The notes below the pieces were generated by a model. The model had not been told where the DNA came from. It saw nothing but the letters and a program-made list of their open reading frames with translations, and did no database searches. Position numbers and translations under genes: made by a program. From NCBI GenBank assembly GCA_016793465.1, contig JAEUJW010000010.1:1-64000 (forward strand): a DNA stretch of 64,000 nucleotides. Direction: 5' to 3'. Origin of the DNA: Myxococcales bacterium. Lineage in GTDB: Bacteria; Myxococcota; Polyangia; Nannocystales; Nannocystaceae. Shown in pieces: positions 60,401 through 64,000 of this stretch. Numbering within the stretch: the first letter of the stretch is position 1; each line of letters begins with the position of its first letter.

Positions 60401-60754
60401 GAGCCCATGCGCGGCAAGAACCTCGTCGTCGAGGCCGTGGCCCCCGGCCTGCGCCGCGCCGTCGTCCACTACGCCCACGACCTCGCGGTCCAGGTCATCC
60501 ACGCCTACGGCCAGGTCCAGGTGCTGCGCGCGACCGACCAGGCGCCGCTGCCCGCGACCTACGTCAAGGTCTACGCCCGCGCGCAGGGCGGCGCCGTCGG
60601 CTTCTACAAGGACGGCTACACCGACCTCCGCGGCCGCTTCGACTACGCGACCCTGTCGACCGACGACCTCGACCGCGTCGAACGCTTCGCCATCCTCGTC
60701 GTCTCCGACGACGCCGGCGCCACCGTGCTCGAGGCCCCGCCGCCGCCGCGCTGA
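54491..60754 (+). CDS. Giant 2087-aa protein with alpha-2-macroglobulin-like segments
   Basis: The largest gene here. The N-terminus (MELEHLEALALADDR...) lacks a signal peptide. Residues 1-380 are helical, TPR/solenoid-like. About 400-700 resembles macroglobulin MG domains: VDVKNVPRLVVKTFRID, PGTYVVELIGNGKSSRALI and ESLVPGKTARALVRPQLTLAEWP, the order expected of an alpha-2-macroglobulin. No thioester CGEQ is visible. A later section (FLAAPAVVLANLRPDERGVVRID, ECTTSFAAALCALAVLDLPF) and a helical stretch lead to a C-terminus with QVQVLRATDQAPLPATYVKVYA. Proteins of this size occur in other myxobacteria and planctomycetes without known function. Possible roles are scaffold or intracellular protease trap; the domain call is tentative. 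Confidence 0.7.
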   Translation: MELEHLEALALADDRAAALAALLPGTVEHDYWHGVQLQHQGRLDEVDALLAGWHKRHGRSDELQTRLRRRQLLLRAGLDLAAHADALRFEAGLRLDDQAEAVAAAQRHPGSLDPALLDPAALLKEALARGGDLSYVTDWALGDLLDRDLDPARRRDLLQRLRRANHPAVVRLVAADLGEKSSRGFGGLPAHDLLTRAQLDELAALRPELRRQPAWVHAALERMHPPAHLDHEHDPAARAAWLAELWAFAEPLAPAFNGLKARILYHQLDLDRRQGRLDRARFLRYLALPRDAHYARRERLKDVPGDHRVGAATDADHALALAAVGDDEPLIREHLAAFLLADDGDDFSEYLRADWLDELRAEVRLLAGAAEPERWAAALGPTRLAALRDRVDLELTVRNPERVAADADVALEVDVKNVPRLVVKTFRIDPVAYYLARRAEVDTSVDLDGMVASDEQELRCDLPAIRRTRLRVALPACARPGTYVVELIGNGKSSRALIRKGALRHSVRVGLAGPTVRVLDEQQRPLADASLWLGDRRFTPRDDGAVSIPFSTAPSRAQVLLVHGDVAQLEAIPHPAESYEFTAGFHLERESLVPGKTARALVRPQLTLAEWPATLALVEDPQLEIAVTDRAGTTTSKTQPIALHDDAETPVEFIVPEDAASLALTVRGRVRVVSSQQTLDVSASADAAIGRIHSEPHTEALHLASVAGRHELRLLGKTGEPRGGRAIPVTIKAASVGFELSTTLETDADGRIDLGELREVEHVAAALPSGAAQRWTLWPEHAAPRALHLVAGPPIVLPRPPGAAAPAALALYELRGGEIAVDVTDRVTLVDRALRIDGLVPGVYLLQARGAADVHLTIVPADAPVVDGWAAAGPQSVELSPATPVLASLTVDDASITATVVDAGPHTRVHAIATRYRPDRALPGSLQQAPRDLRTMRLAPVLSHYVSGRDIGDEYRYVLERRGQPRRPGVLLDKPGLLLNPWAVRTTSTGVQQAKGGGNYHASAPRGEPRLVGAIGGLHDAEAASVGGYVSLNFLAAPAVVLANLRPDERGVVRIDRADLGAAQHLRLVVVDAALTSTADLALPAREARPRDLRLRLALDPAGHFSEERRVDGAPTGSVLVVEDTRSGKLELVDTTARAHQILVSLGAPEPLREFSFVAGWHALDEAARRARYSKYACHELHLFLHFRDPAFFARVVRPFLAHKRHKTFVDRWLLGDDLAAFLDPSAFARLNALERVLLARRLHAEAAALARLIGDEVDLVPPDPERDARLVDTLLGAAALDGEGLSADAAADELTLEDAEESRPRAPKEKAAKKPARASRLREIQADEDDADGFGGADDRTLMSMVDVPMERERGGGGRADEAPASARRQRRAADNDRATVAADLRERGRARPLYRSADRTQEWAESDWWHVRAGDVGPGLVPVNRFWRDLAAHDPARGPFLSPHLGECTTSFAAALCALAVLDLPFVAGAHVVARDDTRLSVTTASPALAARAGIAAVEPDAEPSPVLVGQSYFRGDDRWQWDGAEQREKYVTGELLVGVVYVCQVVVTNPTSRHLKLALLLQIPRGAVPVHDGFYTRTLHLHLGGYGTQAFEYSFYFPLPGRWPHFPAHVSRAGQLVAFAAATELEVVTTPRTVDAASWAHVSQHGTTDEVLAFLDAANLGRVDLARVAWRMHDRDAFTRVLALLSARHVYHDRLWAYALLHHDRRRAAEWLRHQTHFLRPAGPALARGLVELDPIERAWYEHLEYAPLINARAHQLGARRQILNDALAGQWRRFLDVVAHRPAVGPDDRLAAAHYLFALDRTDEALAALARVDRGGLATGLQYDYLAAYAACCRGDLAAARALASPWQDHPVDRWRARFAALLAMLDEAEGRGPAAAVDADSREQRMDELAARQPALDLSVERGALVVQHHNVAAVQLRYYRMDLELLFSRQPFVQGDVGRFGWIEPGAVQDVALAGHGRTRVDLPEPMRGKNLVVEAVAPGLRRAVVHYAHDLAVQVIHAYGQVQVLRATDQAPLPATYVKVYARAQGGAVGFYKDGYTDLRGRFDYATLSTDDLDRVERFAILVVSDDAGATVLEAPPPPR

Positions 60755-60786
60755 CCCGCCGGCAACCTGCGCGCCGCGAAGGCTGC

Positions 60787-60792
60787 TACCGT
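60787..60792 (+). promoter_or_regulatory. Putative -10 element (TACCGT)
   Basis: TACCGT ends 6 nt before ATG 60799, so this gene probably has its own promoter although it follows the giant gene by 44 bp. Confidence 0.5.
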
Positions 60793-60798
60793 GCCCCG

Positions 60799-61596
60799 AT
60801 GAGCGGCGGCAAGCTCCACCTCGCGGGCATCCTCGTCGGCGTCGGCCTCGTGCTCGCCCGCGCGGGCGACGACTGCGCCGGCATCGCCGCGCGTTCGGCC
60901 CGCCACGTCGACGGCGTCGACCTCGCGCGCACCGCCTCGCGCGCCCCGCTGCCCGACGGCGCGTCGGCCCACCTCGCCGCCGGACTCGACGACCCCGCCC
61001 GCCTCGCCGCCGCCGCCTCGCGCTCGGCCGGCCAGGCCGCGCACGTCGACGACGTCGGCGCCCACGTGCTCCGCGAGGTCGGCCCCGACGTCGGCCTCGA
61101 GCTGTTCGAACAGGGCATCGACGACCTGCCCGATAGGCTCCCGCCGGCCGCCAACGTCGGCCGCGTCGCCTGTCCCCGCACGATCGCCCTCAGCGAGGCC
61201 CCCGCAGAGTGGGAGGCCCTGCGCGGCGGCCTCGGCGTCGCCTGCGCGCCGATCGTCGTGCTCGGCCGCGTCGGCGCCGACCTCCGCTCCATGCAGCTCG
61301 CCGGCCGCGACGCGCCGCTCGCCGAGCTCGCCCGCGAGTGCCTGCTGGTCGGCGCCCGCTGCACGTTCGTCGGCTGCCGCGACGCCGCCTGCGTCGCCGC
61401 CACCCGCGCGAGCTACCGCGCCACCGCCGTCCAGCCGCTGCTCGCCCGCTACCTCGCGGACCTCGTCGCCCGCCTCGCCCGCCAGGACTCGCCGCCCGCC
61501 GTGATCGCCACGCCAGTCGACGTCGACGGCAGAGCGCGCCTCGCCCTCGCCCGCCCCGGACCGGATCCCCCGCCTCCCCCGCCGTCGCCTCCGTAG
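60799..61596 (+). CDS. Exported hypothetical protein, 265 aa
   Basis: MSGGKLHLAGILVGVGLVLARAGDDC begins with a membrane/signal segment followed by a Cys. The body is Ala/Leu/Asp/Arg-rich with about nine Cys, concentrated in ECLLVGARCTFVGCRDAACVAATRASY near 180-205, and ends in a Pro-rich tail. It has no recognisable family or catalytic motif. Cys content suggests disulphides or metal binding outside the cytoplasm. It is codirectional with the giant gene (44 bp gap) but has its own TACCGT at 6 nt from the start. Continuation of the frame upstream of 60799 is a shadow of the giant gene. Confidence 0.65.
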   Translation: MSGGKLHLAGILVGVGLVLARAGDDCAGIAARSARHVDGVDLARTASRAPLPDGASAHLAAGLDDPARLAAAASRSAGQAAHVDDVGAHVLREVGPDVGLELFEQGIDDLPDRLPPAANVGRVACPRTIALSEAPAEWEALRGGLGVACAPIVVLGRVGADLRSMQLAGRDAPLAELARECLLVGARCTFVGCRDAACVAATRASYRATAVQPLLARYLADLVARLARQDSPPAVIATPVDVDGRARLALARPGPDPPPPPPSPP

Positions 61597-61722
61597 TCGG
61601 GCCCGCGAGGGCCAGCCACGACGTCCGCACACCACGGCGACGCCGGATCGAAGCTCGGCGAGACCGACGCAGACGGGCGACCGGGCACAGCCCGGCCGCC
61701 CGCGACGCGCGAGGCTCCGCGC
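61597..61722. other. Convergent intergenic, no gene seen
   Basis: 126 bp between convergent genes; no gene, tRNA or clear stem with a T tract is visible. Confidence 0.35.
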
Positions 61723-62118
61723 CTACTCCTCTTGCTTCTGCGGGTTGGCCTTGAACGTCCAGCGGAACGTCGCCAGGCCGTCGCGCTGATCGACCGGGTC
61801 GAGCACGAGCCCGTCGACCGCGCGCACGATGCAGTCGCTGAGCGACTCGGGGGCCTGGGTCTGCTCCTTGTCGACCTGGGCGTCGAGGATCTTGCCGGTC
61901 TTCTTCTCGACCTTGAACTTGACGGTCACCTGGCCGTCGAGCACCGGGTTGGCCACCAGGGCCGCGTCGTAGCACGACTTGATCGCCGACGACTTGGTCT
62001 CGACGAGCGTGCGGGTGTCGGCGCGGTAGGTCTCCGCGTCGCGGGCCAGGCAGGTGCAGCCGGGGACCACCGCCGAGGCGGCGAGGAACAGGGCGCTGAG
62101 GGTCGTGGACAGTCGCAT
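61723..62118 (-). CDS. AgmX/PglI C-terminal-domain lipoprotein
   Basis: A 131-residue lipoprotein with a signal MRLSTTLSALFLAASAVVPGC and lipobox Cys. The rest matches the AgmX/PglI C-terminal domain, a TonB-C-like fold found mainly in Myxococcota: SSAIKSCYDAALVANPVLDGQVTVKFKV, then SLSDCIVRAVDGLVLDP and FRWTFKA, with the conserved Cys pair. Some such proteins take part in gliding motility or envelope complexes (AgmX in Myxococcus). The start is ATG 62118 rather than the GTG at 62124 that overlaps the upstream stop; GGAGG precedes both. It follows the OmpA-like gene directly, so the two are likely one unit. Confidence 0.85.
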   Translation of the reverse strand: MRLSTTLSALFLAASAVVPGCTCLARDAETYRADTRTLVETKSSAIKSCYDAALVANPVLDGQVTVKFKVEKKTGKILDAQVDKEQTQAPESLSDCIVRAVDGLVLDPVDQRDGLATFRWTFKANPQKQEE

Positions 62119-62120
62119 GG

Positions 62121-62876
62121 TCACTTGGCCTCCTCCGCCTTCTTGGCCGGCGCAGCCTTCTTCTCGACCTTGGTGTCAGCGGCCTTGGGCTCCTCGGCCG
62201 CCTTGGCCGCCGCTTCTTCGGGCGTCGGCGGGGCCTCTTTCTGGACCGTCGAGGTGTTCTCCTCGAGCACCCGCTCCTTGCCGGTCTTCGGGTCGATCTC
62301 GACCTTCTTCTGGGTCACGTCCTGCTCGGTGACCAGGAACTCGACGCGGCGGTTCTTCTCCTTGCCCTCCTCCGTCGACTCGTCGGCGATGAGGCGGGTC
62401 GGGCCGTAGCCCTTGGCGGTGAACATCTCCTTCGGCAGGCCGCCCTTGGTCACGAAGTAGTCCATGACCGCCTTGGCGCGCTGGTCGGACAGCTTCATGT
62501 TGTGCCTGGCCGAGCCCTCGGACGACGTGTGGCCCTCGATGGCCAGCTTCTTCACGTGCGGGTTCTGCTTGATGACGGTGATGATCTCCTGCATCAGGCT
62601 GTCCGACTCCGGCTTGATGGTCGCCTTGTCGAAGTCGAACTGGATCTTCTCCGCGATCGTGATCTTGTTGTCCTTCAGCTCGACGCGCGGCGGCGGCTCG
62701 GGCTCCTTCACGGGCTCGGGCGGCGGCGGCGGCGGCTTGGGCAGGGGCGGCGGGTCGCCGACGATCTGCAGCGCCGTCGCGTCGTCGAACACGGTCGGTC
62801 CGCACGCCGCGAGGAGCGCGGCGGACAGGACGATCAGCCTCGACGAGGCGAGGCGGGTTGTACGAGCAAATGACAT
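62121..62876 (-). CDS. OmpA-family peptidoglycan-binding lipoprotein
   Basis: A 251-residue lipoprotein. The signal ends LSAALLAAC and is followed by a Pro/Glu-rich linker. The OmpA-like domain is clear: ITIAEKIQFDFDKATIKPES, LAIEGHTSSEGSARHNMKLSDQRAKAVMDYFV, GYGPTRLIAD and NRRVEFLVTEQ, where the Asp and Arg residues bind diaminopimelate in peptidoglycan. A Lys/Ala/Glu-rich tail follows. It tethers the outer membrane to the wall. GGAGGAG 6 nt before ATG 62876 supports the start. Its stop lies just before the AgmX-type gene, with GTGA-type overlap possible. Confidence 0.93.
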   Translation of the reverse strand: MSFARTTRLASSRLIVLSAALLAACGPTVFDDATALQIVGDPPPLPKPPPPPPEPVKEPEPPPRVELKDNKITIAEKIQFDFDKATIKPESDSLMQEIITVIKQNPHVKKLAIEGHTSSEGSARHNMKLSDQRAKAVMDYFVTKGGLPKEMFTAKGYGPTRLIADESTEEGKEKNRRVEFLVTEQDVTQKKVEIDPKTGKERVLEENTSTVQKEAPPTPEEAAAKAAEEPKAADTKVEKKAAPAKKAEEAK

Positions 62877-63016
62877 CCGGGTCTCCTCCGTGCGGCGCCA
62901 CCGCTCAGGTGACGCCCGGTGCCAGTTTTACTGACTTAAGCCGCGGCGTTGAGGCAATTTTTGCGAGAGTGCGTTTCCGGCCGCAACCGCGGCGTCGAAC
63001 CTCGCAATAACCCCGT
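62877..63016. other. Upstream region of the OmpA/AgmX pair
   Basis: 140 bp with an AT-rich patch. On the minus strand TTGCCT and the TAAAACT stretch could belong to a promoter, and an ACGCCGCGG 9-mer is directly repeated around it. No gene is seen. Confidence 0.4.
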
Positions 63017-63952
63017 TCATGTCACGGCAATGACGGGCAGTCGCCGCGGCCGCACTGTCGGCGCTTGCCCCCGTGCCGTCGCGATCTCCTCGTCGCCGTA
63101 CACCTCGAGGTAGTCCGGGCGCACCCCCGGGCAGACCTGCTCAAAAGGACAGCCGGCGCACGCCGGCACGTGCACCCGCCCGGCCAGGCGACTGTCGCGG
63201 AGCTCGAAGCTCGCCTCGGGCGTCACCACCCGCACCCGCTGCGCGCCCGGGTCGTACGCGTGCACGTGGTCCTCGCCGAGCAGGCAGCGCGGCACGTGCA
63301 ACGAACGCAGGGTCATCCCGCGGGCGCGCGCGGACGCAAACGCCTCGGCCATGATCGGCGCCGCCGCGGTCATGCGCGGCAGCGAGGCCGCGTTGCCGCG
63401 GTTGCCGTCGGTCAGGGACACGAACCACAGGTCGGCCGCCCGCACCCCGCGGTCCCACAGCCAGGCGATCGCCGCCGGCAGGCGCGGCAGCGTGTCGGCC
63501 TTGACGATGACGTCGGCCACCACCGCGGCCCCGCTCGCGACCACCGCGTCGAGGCCCGCGACCATGCGCGCGTGGCTGCCCGGGCTGCGGACCAGCGCGT
63601 CGTAGGCCGCGGCAACGTGGGTGTGGATCGACACGTGCACGCGATCGACGCCCGCGTCCCGCAGGCGGCGCGCGTTGTCTGCCTGCCCGAGCATCAGTCC
63701 GTTCGACTGCACCTTCACGTCGCTGAAGCCGAGCGCGCGAGCGGCCCGCACCAGCCCCAGCAGATCTCCGCGGATCGTCGGCTCCCCGCCCGTGAAGGCC
63801 ACCCGGTCGTAGGCCGCCGCCCGCCCGGCGCGCATGGCCGCGACCACCTGCGCGGCGGTCAGCGAGCGCCGCCGCATCTCCGGCGTGATCGTGCAGTAGT
63901 CGCAGGCGAGGTTGCAGTCGTAGCCGAGGATCACGTCGAGCAGCCCGCTCAT
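63017..63952 (-). CDS. Radical SAM enzyme with shortened C-terminal Cys cluster
   Basis: A 311-residue radical SAM protein. The cluster motif is C13-NLA-C17-DY-C20, followed by FTGGEPTIRGDLLGLV, SIHTHVAAAYDALVRSPGSH and VKADTLPRL. The C-terminus has CAGCPFEQVC then PGVRPDYLEVYGDEE, the same kind of short CX2CX5C end cluster as the His-Gly-Ser-associated enzyme at 8.7 kb. It overlaps the preceding minus-strand gene by ATGA, so it belongs to an operon continuing past the window edge. Peptide modification is plausible but its substrate is not visible here. Confidence 0.88.
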   Translation of the reverse strand: MSGLLDVILGYDCNLACDYCTITPEMRRRSLTAAQVVAAMRAGRAAAYDRVAFTGGEPTIRGDLLGLVRAARALGFSDVKVQSNGLMLGQADNARRLRDAGVDRVHVSIHTHVAAAYDALVRSPGSHARMVAGLDAVVASGAAVVADVIVKADTLPRLPAAIAWLWDRGVRAADLWFVSLTDGNRGNAASLPRMTAAAPIMAEAFASARARGMTLRSLHVPRCLLGEDHVHAYDPGAQRVRVVTPEASFELRDSRLAGRVHVPACAGCPFEQVCPGVRPDYLEVYGDEEIATARGQAPTVRPRRLPVIAVT

Positions 63953-64000
63953 GCGACCCCCGCGAAGCCGCGCTCGAGCGCGTCGATCTCCGCCAGCACG
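63949..64000 (-). CDS. C-terminal fragment of a gene running off the window
   Basis: On the minus strand the final 16 codons read VLAEIDALERGFAGVA and stop, overlapping the radical SAM start by ATGA. The fragment looks helical and shows natural codon use. It is too short to classify; given the coupling it is probably a functional partner of the radical SAM gene. Confidence 0.55.
   Translation of the reverse strand, partial: VLAEIDALERGFAGVA

Noticed and set aside
55132..60798. Arg/Pro-rich frame running through the giant gene into the 265-aa gene
   Set aside because: Only the part from ATG 60799 has normal composition and its own TACCGT element; the upstream part is an out-of-frame shadow of the giant gene.
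1..64000. tRNA, rRNA, insertion sequence, prophage or CRISPR array
   Set aside because: I saw no cloverleaf-like conserved tRNA core, no rRNA motifs, no transposase or integrase motif with inverted ends, and no spaced direct repeats.

Overview
The window is very GC-rich DNA whose gene content points to the Myxococcota, most likely a Nannocystaceae-type genome (Nannocystis, Plesiocystis or Enhygromyxa relatives). The signs are lipoproteins with long Ser/Thr/Gly/Asp/Pro linkers, Cys-rich DUF4215-type repeats, FHA/zinc-ribbon regulators, AgmX/PglI-type proteins, and a sigma factor with a membrane-anchored extension. This assignment is inferred from protein style; no rRNA or tRNA gene was seen. 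Coding density is high, with about 41 supported genes on both strands.

Layout. 0.1-6 kb: a small hypothetical gene, a DUF4215/P-domain lipoprotein, a PARG-like protein and an FMN-binding glutamate synthase-type oxidoreductase with a duplicated 3' tail. 6-8.2 kb: a lipoprotein and a FadL-like outer-membrane protein. 8.4-10.6 kb: a compact three-gene operon encoding a small protein that ends in ten His-Gly-Ser triplets, a radical SAM enzyme and an uncharacterised partner. This looks like a peptide-modification (RiPP-like) system and is the strongest candidate for something undescribed. 10.7-19.3 kb: a di-haem lipoprotein, an AbfD-like dehydratase, a PI-PLC-like lipoprotein, an L7/L12-CTD-like repeat protein, a Ser/Thr-linker lipoprotein, a 228-aa membrane protein and a patatin. 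The last two are followed by decayed tandem copies of their own 3' ends. 19.5-30 kb: a fusion of an ECF-sigma-like domain to a Pro/Gln-rich membrane protein, an M28 peptidase, then an operon of a TPR/HEAT protein and two FHA proteins.

30-39.7 kb: FmdB-like and FolD genes, several surface lipoproteins (fibro-slime, Cys-rich, beta-propeller, DUF4215/fibrinogen-like), a ferritin-like lipoprotein and glutamine synthetase. 39.8-45.4 kb: an M16 peptidase ending in a classical terminator, then an RNA ligase and a Sir2 deacylase. 45.7-54 kb: an IgGFc-binding-domain lipoprotein, a divergent pair of radical SAM genes (one carrying two radical SAM domains in one chain), a zinc-ribbon/YGxP protein and a MauG-like di-haem protein. 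54.5-64 kb: a giant 2087-residue protein, an exported hypothetical protein, an AgmX/OmpA lipoprotein pair, a fourth radical SAM enzyme and the tail of one more gene.

Two genome-wide habits stand out. First, many genes carry a TANNNT -10-like hexamer ending only 6-8 nt before the start codon with no Shine-Dalgarno, which suggests leaderless transcripts; a second class has ordinary GGAGG-type sites. Second, three separate genes have tandem copies of their own 3' end, stop codon included, lying just downstream.
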